DNA from: a bacterium
Lineage (GTDB): Bacteria; Bacillota; Bacilli; Lactobacillales; Streptococcaceae
Reading direction: 5' to 3'
DNA: 64,000 nucleotides
Assembly: GCA_905221325.1 (NCBI GenBank)
Contig: CAJNCS010000003.1
Coordinates: 1-64,000, forward strand
Below the pieces are notes generated by a model. It searched no databases, was not told where the DNA came from, and saw only the letters and a program-made list of their open reading frames with translations. The position numbers and the translations under genes are program-made. The first letter of the stretch is position 1; each line of letters opens with the position of its first letter. Of this stretch, positions 41,189 through 50,845 are shown piece by piece.

Positions 41189-42400
41189 ATGTCAAAATTT
41201 AATCGTATTCACTTGGTGGTACTGGATTCTGTGGGAATCGGTGCTGCGCCAGATGCCAATAACTTTGTCAATGCAGGTGTTCCAGACGGAGCTTCTGACA
41301 CACTGGGACACATTTCAAAAACAGTTGGTTTGAATGTTCCAAACATGGCTAAAATCGGTCTAGGAAATATTCCTCGCGAAACTCCGCTGAAGACTGTTCC
41401 AGCTGAAAGCAATCCAACAGGATATGCAACAAAATTGGAAGAAGTTTCCCTTGGTAAGGATACCATGACTGGACACTGGGAAATCATGGGACTCAACATT
41501 ACCGAGCCTTTCGATACTTTCTGGAACGGATTCCCAGAAGAAATCCTGACAAAAATTGAAGAATTTTCAGGGCGCAAGGTCATTCGTGAAGCCAACAAAC
41601 CTTACTCAGGAACAGCTGTTATCGACGATTTTGGACCACGTCAGATGGAAACTGGGGAGTTGATTATCTATACTTCAGCTGACCCTGTTTTGCAAATTGC
41701 TGCCCACGAAGACATTATTCCTTTGGATGAATTGTACCGTATCTGTGAATACGCTCGTTCGATTACCCTTGAGCGTCCTGCCCTTTTAGGTCGTATCATT
41801 GCCCGTCCATATGTTGGTGAACCAGGTAACTTCACTCGTACAGCAAACCGTCGTGACTTGGCCGTTTCTCCATTTGCCCCAACTGTTTTGGATAAATTGA
41901 ATGAAGCTGGCATCGATACTTACGCTGTTGGTAAAATCAACGATATCTTTAACGGAGCTGGTATCAATCATGACATGGGCCACAACAAGTCAAACAGCCA
42001 CGGAATTGATACACTATTGAAGACAATGGGACTTGCTGAATTTGAAAAAGGATTCTCCTTCACAAACTTGGTTGACTTTGATGCCCTTTATGGACACCGC
42101 CGCAATGCTCATGGTTACCGTGATTGCTTGCATGAGTTTGATGAACGCTTGCCTGAAATTATCGCAGCCATGAGAGAGAACGACCTTCTCTTGATTACTG
42201 CGGATCATGGAAATGACCCAACCTATGCAGGAACAGACCACACTCGTGAATATATTCCATTGTTGGCCTATAGCCCTGCCTTTAAAGGAAATGGTGTCAT
42301 TCCAGTCGGACATTTTGCAGATATCTCAGCGACAGTTGCGGATAACTTTGGTGTTGAAACTGCCATGATTGGGGAAAGTTTCTTAGATAAATTGGTATAA
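41189..42400 (+). CDS. deoB: Phosphopentomutase
   Basis: The 403-residue enzyme converts (deoxy)ribose 1-phosphate to the 5-phosphate. It starts [23 protein letters not shown], containing the metal-binding Asp. The phosphorylated Thr region is [14 protein letters not shown], and [24 protein letters not shown] carries the C-terminal metal ligands. AAGGAGA precedes the ATG. It lies between rpiA and punA, whose product it uses. Confidence 0.97.
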   Translation: MSKFNRIHLVVLDSVGIGAAPDANNFVNAGVPDGASDTLGHISKTVGLNVPNMAKIGLGNIPRETPLKTVPAESNPTGYATKLEEVSLGKDTMTGHWEIMGLNITEPFDTFWNGFPEEILTKIEEFSGRKVIREANKPYSGTAVIDDFGPRQMETGELIIYTSADPVLQIAAHEDIIPLDELYRICEYARSITLERPALLGRIIARPYVGEPGNFTRTANRRDLAVSPFAPTVLDKLNEAGIDTYAVGKINDIFNGAGINHDMGHNKSNSHGIDTLLKTMGLAEFEKGFSFTNLVDFDALYGHRRNAHGYRDCLHEFDERLPEIIAAMRENDLLLITADHGNDPTYAGTDHTREYIPLLAYSPAFKGNGVIPVGHFADISATVADNFGVETAMIGESFLDKLV

Positions 42401-42401
42401 G

Positions 42402-42962
42402 ATGACGCGATATGCTTTACTTGTTCGGGGCATTAATGTAGGTGGGAAAAATAAAGTTGTCATGGTGCAACTTCGTCAAGAACTGACAGAGTTGGGACTG
42501 GAAAAGGTTGAAACCTACATCAACAGTGGCAACATTTTCTTTACTTCGACAGATCCCAAAGCCCAATTGGTTGAAAAGTTAGAGACTTTCTTTGAAGTCC
42601 ATTATCCATTTATACAGAGCTTTTCTTTACTGAGTCAAGAGGACTTTGAAGCGGAACTTGAAAATCTGCCTGAATGGTGGACCAAAGATTTGGCACGAAA
42701 GGACATCCTCTTTTATACCGAGGGCTTGGATGTGGCTCAAGTCATTGAGAAAGTTGAAAGTTTGGAACTGAAAGATGAAGTGGTTCATTTTGGAAGACTT
42801 GGGATTTTCTGGGGGAAAATCTCTGAGGAATCCTACTATGCAACTGCCTATCACAAGTACTTGCTCAAGATGCCTTTTTATCGCCACATCACCATTCGCA
42901 ATGCAAAAACCTTTGACAAAATCGGTCAAATGCTAAAAAATAATAAAGGAGACACAGAATGA
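42402..42962 (+). CDS. DUF1697-family protein
   Basis: The 186-residue protein has MTRYALLVRGINVGGKNKVVMVQLRQELTELGLEKVETYINSGNIFF, the DUF1697 signature. Its function is unknown. It sits one base after the deoB stop and overlaps punA by 4 bp, so it is embedded in the salvage operon. No clear ribosome-binding site precedes it, so translation is probably coupled to deoB. Confidence 0.88.
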   Translation: MTRYALLVRGINVGGKNKVVMVQLRQELTELGLEKVETYINSGNIFFTSTDPKAQLVEKLETFFEVHYPFIQSFSLLSQEDFEAELENLPEWWTKDLARKDILFYTEGLDVAQVIEKVESLELKDEVVHFGRLGIFWGKISEESYYATAYHKYLLKMPFYRHITIRNAKTFDKIGQMLKNNKGDTE

Positions 42963-43768
42963 CATTTTTAGATAAGATCAAGGAAACAGCTGCTTTCCTG
43001 AAAGACAAGGGAATCCAAGCGCCCGAGTTTGGTCTAATCCTTGGATCAGGGCTTGGAGAATTGGCAGAAGAAATCGAAAATCCAGTTGTAGTAGATTATG
43101 CAGACATTCCAAACTGGGGTCGCTCTACAGTAGTCGGTCACGCGGGTAAATTGGTATATGGTGAACTTTCAGGCCGCAAGGTCTTAGCTCTTCAAGGTCG
43201 CTTTCATTTTTACGAAGGAAATCCTCTGGAAGTGGTGACTTTCCCAGTTCGTGTGATGAAAGTTCTCGGATGTGAAGGTGTCATTGTAACTAATGCAGCT
43301 GGCGGTATTGGATTCGGTCCTGGTACCTTGATGGCTATCTCAGACCATATCAACATGACAGGGCAAAACCCATTGATGGGTGAAAACTTGGATGATTTTG
43401 GTCCACGTTTCCCTGATATGTCTAAAGCCTACACACCAGAATACCGTGCTACTGCTCATGAAGTGGCTAAAAAACTTGGCATCAAGCTTGATGAAGGTGT
43501 CTATATCGGTGTAACCGGTCCGACTTATGAAACACCTGCAGAGATTCGTGCCTATAAGACATTGGGAGCAGATGCAGTTGGTATGTCCACTGTTCCTGAA
43601 GTTATTGTGGCAGCCCACTCAGGCTTGAAAGTTCTAGGAATTTCATGTATCACTAACCATGCTGCAGGATTCCAAGAAGAACTTAACCACGAAGAAGTTG
43701 TGGAAGTGACTGAACGTGTCAAAGGTGACTTCAAAGGCTTGCTTAAAGCTATTATTGCTGAATTGTGA
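42959..43768 (+). CDS. punA: Purine nucleoside phosphorylase (trimeric type)
   Basis: The 269-residue phosphorylase releases purine base and ribose 1-phosphate from inosine or guanosine. LILGSGLGELAEEI forms the phosphate site. ALQGRFHFYEG, TNAAGGIGFG and VGMSTVPEVIVAAHSGLKVLGISCITN are family motifs. AAAGGAGA precedes the ATG. Its ribose 1-phosphate feeds DeoB. A hexameric-type phosphorylase (deoD) follows two genes later. Confidence 0.95.
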   Translation: MTFLDKIKETAAFLKDKGIQAPEFGLILGSGLGELAEEIENPVVVDYADIPNWGRSTVVGHAGKLVYGELSGRKVLALQGRFHFYEGNPLEVVTFPVRVMKVLGCEGVIVTNAAGGIGFGPGTLMAISDHINMTGQNPLMGENLDDFGPRFPDMSKAYTPEYRATAHEVAKKLGIKLDEGVYIGVTGPTYETPAEIRAYKTLGADAVGMSTVPEVIVAAHSGLKVLGISCITNHAAGFQEELNHEEVVEVTERVKGDFKGLLKAIIAEL

Positions 43769-43772
43769 TGTC

Positions 43773-44483
43773 ATGAGAGTTCACTTTATTTTACATGAGA
43801 CATTTGAGGTTCCGGGTGCTTATCTAAAATGGGCTATGGAACGAGGCCATCACATTACATCAACAAAGGTTTATGAAAAAGAACCTCTTCCTGAAACAAT
43901 TGACGGGATTGATTTTCTGATTGTCATGGGTGGTCCTCAATCACCTGATGAGGATAGAGAAAACTTCCCATACTATGAGCCTAAGGCTGAGCTTGCTTTT
44001 ATGAAAGAAGCGATTGCCGCGGATATCTATATTGTTGGTGTCTGTCTTGGTGCGCAGCTCCTGTCTGTTGCCTATGGTGCTAAGTATGAACACAGTCCAG
44101 AGCGTGAGATCGGCGTTTATCCTGTGACATTGACGATGCAAGGTCTAACAGATCCTCATGTCAGCTTGCTCGGAGAAACCTTAGAAACTGGCCACTGGCA
44201 TAGTGATATGCCAGGGCTGACAGAGGATGCTGTTGTTCTTGCGACGAGTCAAGGTTGTCCACGTCAGATTATTCGCTTCAGTCCGAAACATTATGCCTTT
44301 CAGGCTCATTTGGAATTTGATCCCGAAGCAGTAGATTTCTTGATTGCTGCAGACGGTGAAGCTGTTTTGGAAGAACAAAGTCAAAATCTGACTTTTGTTC
44401 AAAAACCTGAAACTATTCGTAACTACGATTATCGAGAAATGAATGCGAAACTCTATGCATTTTTGGATTCATTAACAAATTAA
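43773..44483 (+). CDS. Class I glutamine amidotransferase-like protein
   Basis: The 236-residue protein has the class I GATase nucleophile elbow VGVCLGAQLLSVAYGA with catalytic Cys, and FQAHLEFDPEAVDFL where His and Glu complete the triad. LIVMGGPQSPDEDRE is the oxyanion strand. It resembles stand-alone GMP-synthase-like amidotransferases of unknown substrate. ATG 43773 lies 5 bases after the punA stop with no ribosome-binding site, which suggests coupling. Confidence 0.88.
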   Translation: MRVHFILHETFEVPGAYLKWAMERGHHITSTKVYEKEPLPETIDGIDFLIVMGGPQSPDEDRENFPYYEPKAELAFMKEAIAADIYIVGVCLGAQLLSVAYGAKYEHSPEREIGVYPVTLTMQGLTDPHVSLLGETLETGHWHSDMPGLTEDAVVLATSQGCPRQIIRFSPKHYAFQAHLEFDPEAVDFLIAADGEAVLEEQSQNLTFVQKPETIRNYDYREMNAKLYAFLDSLTN

Positions 44484-44505
44484 AAATAACAGAAAGGTAG
44501 AGCGT

Positions 44506-44582
44506 GTGTTCAGATTTGAACACGAGCGGAAAACTCGGAAAATAGATAATCTGACTGAGAAATCAGGATTTCTAGTCAGATT
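44506..44582 (+). other. Two strong hairpins upstream of deoD
   Basis: The first is GTGTTCA-GATT-TGAACAC (44506-44523). The second is a 16-bp stem with one bulge: AATCTGACT, G, AGAAATC (44548-44564) paired with GATTTCT, AGTCAGATT (44567-44582). Neither has a T tract, so they are not typical terminators. They may be mRNA structure or a degenerate repeat. Confidence 0.6.
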
Positions 44583-44626
44583 CCTAATTTTCAGTCGTTT
44601 TCTTGTCGCTCTTTGTATCATAAATT

Positions 44627-45337
44627 ATGTCTATCCATATTGCTGCTCAGCAGGGTGAAATTGCTGATAAAATTCTTCTTCCGGGGGATCCTCTTCGTGC
44701 GAAATTTATTGCGGAGAACTTCCTTGAAGATGCTGTTTGTTTTAATAAAGTGCGTAACATGTTTGGCTACACTGGTACTTACAAGGGCCACCGTGTATCT
44801 GTCATGGGAACTGGGATGGGTATGCCATCGATTTCGATTTATGCACGTGAGTTGATTGTGGATTACGGTGTGAAGAAATTGATTCGTGTGGGAACTGCGG
44901 GTTCTTTGAATGAAGATGTCCACGTCCGTGAATTGGTTTTAGCGCAAGCAGCTGCAACCAACTCAAACATCATTCGCAATGACTGGCCACAGTATGATTT
45001 CCCACAAATCGCTAGTTTTGATTTGCTAGACAAGGCCTACCATATCGCTAAAGAACTTGGTATGACCACCCACGTTGGGAACGTTTTGTCATCTGATGTC
45101 TTTTACTCAAACTACTTTGAAAAGAACATCGAGCTTGGTAAATGGGGAGTCAAGGCTGTGGAAATGGAAGCAGCAGCACTTTACTACTTGGCTGCCCAAC
45201 ACCACGTCGATGCACTTGCTATCATGACCATTTCTGATAGCTTGGTCAATCCAGATGAAGACACTACTGCAGAAGAACGCCAAAATACCTTCACCGATAT
45301 GATGAAGGTTGGTTTGGAAACCTTGATTGCAGAGTAA
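44627..45337 (+). CDS. deoD: Purine nucleoside phosphorylase DeoD-type (hexameric)
   Basis: The 236-residue enzyme has [49 protein letters not shown] and [13 protein letters not shown], diagnostic of DeoD. It cleaves purine (deoxy)nucleosides. The frame is blocked by TAA at 44621, so ATG 44627 is the start, yet no ribosome-binding site is seen. The last 21 codons recur as a fragment at 46328-46390. It is the last gene of the salvage cluster and ends in a terminator. Confidence 0.95.
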   Translation: MSIHIAAQQGEIADKILLPGDPLRAKFIAENFLEDAVCFNKVRNMFGYTGTYKGHRVSVMGTGMGMPSISIYARELIVDYGVKKLIRVGTAGSLNEDVHVRELVLAQAAATNSNIIRNDWPQYDFPQIASFDLLDKAYHIAKELGMTTHVGNVLSSDVFYSNYFEKNIELGKWGVKAVEMEAAALYYLAAQHHVDALAIMTISDSLVNPDEDTTAEERQNTFTDMMKVGLETLIAE

Positions 45338-45421
45338 ACATCGTATTACTTTAAGATAAGGTTATTTCTAAGTTTGATTCAAATGCTTTAATCTCAAATA
45401 TATCAGTAATGATAAAGGAGG

Positions 45422-45466
45422 AGTTGAAAATCAGATTGCTGGAGCAATTGGTTTTCAACTTTTTTA
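45422..45466 (+). terminator. Terminator of deoD
   Basis: AGTTGAAAA (45422-45430) pairs with TTTTCAACT (45452-45460); ATTGCT/AGCAAT pairs inside. A T run follows. Confidence 0.85.
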
Positions 45467-45491
45467 GAATGTAAAATACAAGGAGAATAGG

Positions 45492-46223
45492 ATGGATAAA
45501 ATAGAACTATTACAAGACTTGATTGATAAAAGCCACAGAATAGTCTTTTTCGGAGGAGCAGGAGTGTCAACCGAGTCTAATATCCCAGATTTTCGTAGTT
45601 CAGATGGTGTTTATAGTCATCAGTTAGGCCGTCATTTTACGGCAGAGCAACTTGTTTCTCGGACTATGTTTGAGCGCTATCCAGAAGATTTTTTTGACTT
45701 TTATAAAAAATACCTGATTTATCCAGAAGCAAAGCCTAATGCTGCTCACACTTATCTAGCTTCTTTGGAAAAGACAGGTAAGCTAAAGGCTGTTGTGACA
45801 CAAAATATCGATAGTCTTCATGAAATGGCTGGCTCCCAAAAGATCTTTAAATTGCATGGGAGTGTGGACCGCAATTACTGCCTAGGTTGTCAACGTTTCT
45901 ATGACTTACCTGCTTTTCTGGCCCTCGAGGGACCTGTTCCCTACTGCTTAGACTGTGGCAAGGTGGTCAAGCCTGACGTGACCTTGTATGAAGAATCACT
46001 TGACATGGATGTTTTTAGTCAAGCTGCACAAGCTATTCGGCAAGCAGACTTGCTGATTATTGGTGGGACTTCCTTGGTTGTTTATCCTGCAGCTAGCCTA
46101 GTAAACTATTTTTCTGGGACAAATCTGGTCCTTATCAATAAAACCAGTATTCCACAAGACAGCCAAGCTACATTGGTCATTGAAGGCAAGATTGGGGAAG
46201 TCTTTTCGAAATTGAGACAATAA
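45492..46223 (+). CDS. SIR2-family NAD-dependent protein deacylase
   Basis: The 243-residue sirtuin has the NAD motif GGAGVSTESNIPDFRSSDG, catalytic TQNIDSLHEMAG and KLHGSVDRNYC. The zinc ribbon cysteines are CLGCQRFYD and CLDCGKVVKPDV, and the NAD/structural motif is IIGGTSLVVYPAASLV. It removes acyl groups from lysine using NAD. CAAGGAGAATAGG precedes the ATG. It lies between deoD and a duplicated deoD tail, so it appears to have been inserted there by recombination. Confidence 0.93.
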   Translation: MDKIELLQDLIDKSHRIVFFGGAGVSTESNIPDFRSSDGVYSHQLGRHFTAEQLVSRTMFERYPEDFFDFYKKYLIYPEAKPNAAHTYLASLEKTGKLKAVVTQNIDSLHEMAGSQKIFKLHGSVDRNYCLGCQRFYDLPAFLALEGPVPYCLDCGKVVKPDVTLYEESLDMDVFSQAAQAIRQADLLIIGGTSLVVYPAASLVNYFSGTNLVLINKTSIPQDSQATLVIEGKIGEVFSKLRQ

Positions 46224-46327
46224 AAGAATTTTAGAAGATAGCAACAAAACCTTGTTACTTGAAAGAGAAAACTATCTCATTTATTGACCACTGTCTCCCT
46301 TTTTAAGAGTTATTAAAAACTAGCTGA

Positions 46328-46390
46328 GAAAATCAAAACACCTTTACTGATATGATGAAGGTCGGCTTGGAAACCTTGATTGCAGAGTAA
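46328..46390 (+). pseudogene. Duplicated 3' fragment of deoD
   Basis: The frame reads [20 protein letters not shown] and a stop, against [20 protein letters not shown] at the end of deoD. Third codon positions differ (for example GTC for GTT, TTT for TTC), so this copy comes from a diverged allele. No upstream coding part remains. The strong terminator at 46401 follows it. Confidence 0.85.
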
Positions 46391-46400
46391 AATGTAAACG

Positions 46401-46434
46401 AAAATCCTGATTTCACTTGAAATCAGGATTTTTT
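46401..46434. terminator. Bidirectional terminator shared with pavA
   Basis: A perfect 14-bp stem (46401-46414 with 46419-46432, core ATCCTGATTTC/GAAATCAGGAT, loop ACTT) has A before and T after. The pavA stop codon (46425-46423) lies within the stem. Confidence 0.88.
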
Positions 46435-48078
46435 CATAGATGCGATTTTTTCTGGGTCTGGTGTAACGCGGAGGGTCTTTTGTCCTGTGTAGGTTACAAA
46501 GCCAGGTTTGCCACCAGTTGGTTTATTGAGTTTCTTGACTTCAATCATATCCACTTGCACGAGATTTGACAGACGACCTTTGGAGAAATAGGCAGCCAGT
46601 TCGGCCGCATCTGTCTTGACTTCATCAGATGGCTCAAGATTTCCTGAGATGACGACGTGGCTTCCAGGGATGTCCTTGGCATGGAACCAGAGTTCTTCCT
46701 TGCGGGCCATTTTAAAGGTCAATTCCTCGTTTTGCAGGTTGTTTCGTCCGACATAGATGATGGTCTTGCCATCGCTCGCCAGATACTGTTCTGGTTTTTT
46801 GCGTTTCTGAATTTTCTCGCGTTGGCGTCTTCTAATGAAGCCTGTTTGGATCAATTCTTCACGAATTTCAGCGATTTCCTCCAGTCCAGCTTGGTTGAGG
46901 ACGGTCTCCACACTTTCTAGATAGAGAATGGTGGCCTTGGTTTCTTCAATCAGTTCAGTCAGGTATTTGACAGCTTCTTTGAGTTTCTGGTAACGTTTAA
47001 AATAGCGTTGGGCATTCTGGCTGGGAGTTAGAGCTTTATCAAGCGCAATGGTGATAGGTTGATTGGTGTAGTAGTTGTCCAAGGTAACCTGATCTTGGTC
47101 ATTAGGCACTTGGTGGAGGAAGGTTGTCAGCAATTCCCCTTTTTGGCGAAATTCCTCAGCATTGTCTGTCGCTAGTAATTCTTTTTCTTGTTTTTTCAGC
47201 TTGTGACGATTTTTCTGAAGTTCATTTTCAACACGGCGAATGAGTTCACTAGCTTGCTGTTTGACGCGGTCCCGTTCAGCCTTGTCTTTGTAGTAGGTAT
47301 CCAACAAATCAGAAAGACTGGTAAAAGGCTCTCCTACACGATTTGCAAAAGGAACTGGGCTGAAGGAAGTCTCTGTTAAGCATGGCTTGGTTTCTTGACT
47401 GAAAAAGTTACGGAAAGTGGATAGTTTGTCACTAACCAATAAACTTTCCAGTTCATTTGCTGTATCACGACCTAAACCTTGAAAGAGACTTTGAAGATTT
47501 TTTGCTGTTAGTTCTTGTGTCTGCAGGATTTCAAAGAGCTTTTCATCCTTGATAGTAAAAGGATTGAGCGATTCCGTGCTTGGCGGAGCGATATAGGTAG
47601 ATCCTGGAAGCAAGGTGCGGTAGCTATTTTGCGAAAAGCCGACGTGTTTGATGACTTCGAGGATTTTATGGCTACTTTTATCCACGAGGAGAATATTGCT
47701 GTGTTTGCCCATGATCTCGATAATCAAAGTAGCCTGGATATGATCTCCAATTTCGTTTTTATTGGAAACCGTGATTTCCACAATACGGTCATTTTCAATC
47801 TGCTCGATCGACTCAATCAGGGCACCCTGCAAATACTTTCTCAAAACCATGATAAAAGTAGAAGGTTGGGCTGGATTTTCAAAAGTCGTTTGGGTCAGCT
47901 GGATACGACCAAAAACGGGATGAGCAGAGAGGAGCAGGCGATGGCTTTGGCGATTGCTGCGGATTTGCAAGACCAACTCTTGTTCAAAAGGTTGATTGAT
48001 TTTCTGGATGCGACCATTGACCAACTCGCTTCGCAATTCCTCAACCATGTGGTGTAAAAAAAATCCGTCAAATGACAT
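46423..48078 (-). CDS. pavA: Fibronectin-binding NFACT protein PavA (RqcH family)
   Basis: The 551-residue NFACT protein begins MSFDGFFLHHMVEELRSELVNGRIQKINQP (NFACT-N), has helix-hairpin-helix and coiled-coil parts (about 270-440), and ends with NFACT-R (LWFHAKDIPGSHVVI). Homologues include PavA/FbpA, which bind fibronectin on the surface without a signal peptide. RqcH homologues recruit Ala-tRNA to stalled large subunits. ATG 48078 follows AAGGAGAG; nine codons further upstream lack a site. The adhesin role is known in pneumococcus, and the ribosome role is inferred from the family. Confidence 0.93.
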   Translation of the reverse strand: MSFDGFFLHHMVEELRSELVNGRIQKINQPFEQELVLQIRSNRQSHRLLLSAHPVFGRIQLTQTTFENPAQPSTFIMVLRKYLQGALIESIEQIENDRIVEITVSNKNEIGDHIQATLIIEIMGKHSNILLVDKSSHKILEVIKHVGFSQNSYRTLLPGSTYIAPPSTESLNPFTIKDEKLFEILQTQELTAKNLQSLFQGLGRDTANELESLLVSDKLSTFRNFFSQETKPCLTETSFSPVPFANRVGEPFTSLSDLLDTYYKDKAERDRVKQQASELIRRVENELQKNRHKLKKQEKELLATDNAEEFRQKGELLTTFLHQVPNDQDQVTLDNYYTNQPITIALDKALTPSQNAQRYFKRYQKLKEAVKYLTELIEETKATILYLESVETVLNQAGLEEIAEIREELIQTGFIRRRQREKIQKRKKPEQYLASDGKTIIYVGRNNLQNEELTFKMARKEELWFHAKDIPGSHVVISGNLEPSDEVKTDAAELAAYFSKGRLSNLVQVDMIEVKKLNKPTGGKPGFVTYTGQKTLRVTPDPEKIASMKKS

Positions 48079-48144
48079 CGTTCTCTCCTTGTGATTGTAT
48101 TCCATAGTATTATATCAAAAAGGTAGAATAAAATCATGGAAATG

Positions 48145-48153
48145 TGGTATAAT
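48145..48153 (+). promoter_or_regulatory. Extended -10 promoter of ybeY and downstream genes
   Basis: TG, G, TATAAT at 48145-48153. The leader is about 22 nt. It faces away from pavA. Confidence 0.65.
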
Positions 48154-48182
48154 AAAGCCAAGTAAAGAGAATCGAGAAGTAC

Positions 48183-48680
48183 ATGTATATTGAAATGGTA
48201 GATGAAACTGGTCAAGTTTCACAAGAAATCTTGCAACAAACCCAAGAAATTTTGGAATTTGCAGCCAAAAAAATAGGAAAAGAAGACAAGGAGATGGCAG
48301 TCACTTTTGTGACCAACGAGCGTAGCCACGAGCTCAACCTCGAGTACCGTGATACGGATCGTCCGACAGATGTCATTAGCCTTGAGTATAAACCTGAGTT
48401 GAATATTGCCTTTGACGAAGAGGATTTGCTTGAAAATCCTGAATTAGCAGAGATGATGTCTGAGTTTGATGCCTACATTGGGGAATTGTTCATCTCTATC
48501 GATAAGGCTCATGAGCAGGCTGAGGAATACGGCCACAGCTTTGAGCGTGAGATGGGCTTCTTGGCAGTACACGGCTTTTTACACATTAACGGCTATGATC
48601 ACTACACTCCGGAAGAAGAAGCGGAGATGTTCGGTTTACAAGAAGAAATTTTGACAGCCTATGGACTCACAAGACAATAA
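48183..48680 (+). CDS. ybeY: Endoribonuclease YbeY
   Basis: The 165-residue metalloprotein needed for 16S rRNA 3' end processing carries the zinc motif [11 protein letters not shown] (HxxxHxxxxxH type) near residues 130-140. [12 protein letters not shown] is also characteristic. The ribosome-binding site is weak (AGAAG). It overlaps dgkA by 20 bp, forming the ybeY-dgkA-era unit common in streptococci. Confidence 0.95.
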   Translation: MYIEMVDETGQVSQEILQQTQEILEFAAKKIGKEDKEMAVTFVTNERSHELNLEYRDTDRPTDVISLEYKPELNIAFDEEDLLENPELAEMMSEFDAYIGELFISIDKAHEQAEEYGHSFEREMGFLAVHGFLHINGYDHYTPEEEAEMFGLQEEILTAYGLTRQ

Positions 48681-49056
48681 ACGAAAATGGAAAAATCGTG
48701 ACCTGGTATCTAGTTTAGAATTTGCTCTTACAGGAATTCTGACTGCTATCAAGGAAGAACGCAATATGCGAAAGCATGCAGTGACGGCTCTCGTGGTCAT
48801 CCTTGCAGGTTTTGTTTTTCAGGTGTCACGGATCGAATGGCTCTTTCTCCTAATGAGCATTTTCTTGGTAGTAGCGTTTGAGATTATGAACTCCGCTATT
48901 GAAAATGTGGTGGATCTAGCCAGTCACTATCACTTTTCTATGTTGGCAAAGAAAGCCAAGGACATGGCAGCAGGAGCTGTGCTAGTGGTCTCTCTTTTTG
49001 CTGCAGTGACAGGTGCACTTATCTTTCTCCCACGCATTTGGGATATACTATTTTAA
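48661..49056 (+). CDS. dgkA: Diacylglycerol kinase family protein (undecaprenol kinase)
   Basis: The 131-residue membrane protein has three helices and the active-site region [44 protein letters not shown]-type motifs bind Mg-ATP in DgkA; here it reads EIMNSAIE. In Gram-positives such enzymes phosphorylate undecaprenol. The start overlaps ybeY, so translation is coupled. Confidence 0.93.
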   Translation: MDSQDNKRKWKNRDLVSSLEFALTGILTAIKEERNMRKHAVTALVVILAGFVFQVSRIEWLFLLMSIFLVVAFEIMNSAIENVVDLASHYHFSMLAKKAKDMAAGAVLVVSLFAAVTGALIFLPRIWDILF

Positions 49057-49072
49057 ACACTAAGAGGAAATT

Positions 49073-49972
49073 ATGACATTTAAATCAGGCTTTGTAGCCA
49101 TTTTAGGACGTCCCAATGTTGGGAAGTCAACCTTTTTGAATCACGTCATGGGGCAAAAGATTGCTATTATGAGTGACAAGGCGCAAACAACGCGCAATAA
49201 AATCATGGGGATTTACACCACGGATAAGGAGCAAATCGTCTTTATCGATACACCTGGGATTCACAAGCCTAAGACAGCCCTTGGGGATTTCATGGTGGAA
49301 TCTGCCTACAGCACCCTTCGTGAAGTGGATACTGTTCTATTCATGGTTCCAGCTGATGAGCCACGTGGTAAGGGGGACGACATGATTATCGAGCGTCTCA
49401 AGGCTGCCAAGGTTCCTGTCATTCTGGTGGTGAATAAGATTGACAAGGTCCATCCAGACCAGCTTTTGTCTCAGATTGATGACTTCCGTAACCAGATGGA
49501 CTTTAAGGAGATTGTTCCTATCTCAGCCCTTCAGGGAAATAACGTTTCTCATCTAATCGATATTCTGAGTGAAAATTTGGAGGAAGGTTTCCAGTATTTT
49601 CCATCTGATCAAATCACTGACCATCCAGAGCGCTTCTTGGTTTCAGAAATGATTCGTGAGAAAGTCTTGCACCTAACTCGAGAAGAGATTCCACACTCAG
49701 TTGCCGTAGTGGTTGACTCTATGAAACGGGATGAAGAGACAGACAAGGTTCACATCCGTGCAACCATCATGGTGGAGCGAGATAGCCAAAAAGGCATTAT
49801 CATCGGAAAAGGTGGCGCTATGCTCAAGAAAATTGGAACCATGGCTCGTCGTGATATCGAACTCATGCTAGGGGACAAGGTTTTCCTAGAAACTTGGGTC
49901 AAGGTCAAGAAAAACTGGCGTGATAAAAAGCTAGATTTGGCTGACTTTGGCTATAATGAAAAAGAATACTAA
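49073..49972 (+). CDS. era: GTPase Era
   Basis: The 299-residue GTPase acts in 16S rRNA maturation and 30S assembly. G1 is [10 protein letters not shown]3 is [10 protein letters not shown]4 is NKID and G5 is ISAL. The C-terminal KH domain includes [26 protein letters not shown] precedes the ATG. It follows dgkA by 16 bp. Confidence 0.97.
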   Translation: MTFKSGFVAILGRPNVGKSTFLNHVMGQKIAIMSDKAQTTRNKIMGIYTTDKEQIVFIDTPGIHKPKTALGDFMVESAYSTLREVDTVLFMVPADEPRGKGDDMIIERLKAAKVPVILVVNKIDKVHPDQLLSQIDDFRNQMDFKEIVPISALQGNNVSHLIDILSENLEEGFQYFPSDQITDHPERFLVSEMIREKVLHLTREEIPHSVAVVVDSMKRDEETDKVHIRATIMVERDSQKGIIIGKGGAMLKKIGTMARRDIELMLGDKVFLETWVKVKKNWRDKKLDLADFGYNEKEY

Positions 49973-49974
49973 GT

Positions 49975-50005
49975 AGAGGTGGGCTCATGCCTGCTTCTTG
50001 TTTTT
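49975..50005 (+). terminator. Terminator between era and mutM
   Basis: A 10-bp stem with G-T pairs (AGAGGTGGGC 49975-49984 with GCCTGCTTCT 49989-49998, loop TCAT), then TGTTTTT. Read-through probably feeds mutM, whose own promoter is not obvious. Confidence 0.65.
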
Positions 50006-50020
50006 ACAGAAGGAGGACTT

Positions 50021-50845
50021 ATGCCTGAACTACCTGAGGTTGAAACGGTTCGTCGTGGCCTAGAAAAATTGATTTTGGGAAAGAAGATTTCGAGTATAGA
50101 AATTCGTTATCCCAAGATGATTAAAACGGATTTGGAAGAGTTTCGAAAGGAAGTGCCTGGTCAGATTATCGAGTCAATGGGACGCCGTGGAAAATATTTG
50201 CTTTTTTACCTAACAGACAAGGTTTTGATTTCCCATCTGCGGATGGAGGGAAAGTATTTTTACTATCCAGACCAAGTTCCAGAACGTAAACACGCCCATG
50301 TTTTCTTCCATTTTGAGGATGGCGGCACTCTTGTATATGAGGACGTACGCAAGTTTGGTACTATGGAATTGCTGGCACCCGACCTTTTGGATGCCTACTT
50401 TATTTCTAAGAAACTAGGTCCTGAGCCAAGAGAGCAGGACTTTGATTTGCAGGTCTTTCAATCTGCCCTAGCCAAGTCTAAAAAGCCTATCAAATCCCAT
50501 CTCCTAGACCAGACCTTGGTAGCTGGCCTTGGCAATATCTATGTGGATGAGGTTCTCTGGCGAGCTCAGATTCATCCAGCTAGACTTTCCCAGACTTTGA
50601 CGGCAGAAGAAGCGTCAGCTATTCATGACCAAACCATTGCTGTTTTGGGACAGGCTGTTGAAAAAGGGGGCTCTACCATTCGGACCTATACCAATGCCTT
50701 TGGGGAAGACGGAACCATGCAGGATTTTCATCAGGTCTATGACAAGACTGGGCAAGAGTGTTCACGCTGTGGGACAGTGATTGAGAAATTCCAGCTCGGT
50801 GGACGAGGAACTCATTTTTGTCCTCAGTGTCAAAGGAGGGGCTGA
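50021..50845 (+). CDS. mutM: Formamidopyrimidine-DNA glycosylase
   Basis: The 274-residue repair enzyme removes 8-oxoguanine. It begins [14 protein letters not shown], where Pro2 and Glu3 are catalytic, which fixes ATG 50021 after [21 protein letters not shown] is the H2TH part. The C-terminal zinc finger ([24 protein letters not shown]) completes it. It overlaps coaE by one base. Confidence 0.97.
   Translation: MPELPEVETVRRGLEKLILGKKISSIEIRYPKMIKTDLEEFRKEVPGQIIESMGRRGKYLLFYLTDKVLISHLRMEGKYFYYPDQVPERKHAHVFFHFEDGGTLVYEDVRKFGTMELLAPDLLDAYFISKKLGPEPREQDFDLQVFQSALAKSKKPIKSHLLDQTLVAGLGNIYVDEVLWRAQIHPARLSQTLTAEEASAIHDQTIAVLGQAVEKGGSTIRTYTNAFGEDGTMQDFHQVYDKTGQECSRCGTVIEKFQLGGRGTHFCPQCQRRG

Noticed and set aside
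43716-43772. Amidotransferase start inside punA
   Set aside because: The extension is read from punA codons; ATG 43773 gives the normal class I amidotransferase N-terminus.
45492-46223. The sirtuin as part of a Thoeris (ThsA) defence system, given the DUF2829 gene
   Set aside because: It is a short, ordinary zinc-containing deacylase without the SLOG domain, and no TIR gene is in the window.
47515-48057. A 180-codon forward frame opposite pavA
   Set aside because: It lies wholly antisense to a well-supported NFACT gene, has no ribosome-binding site and resembles no family.
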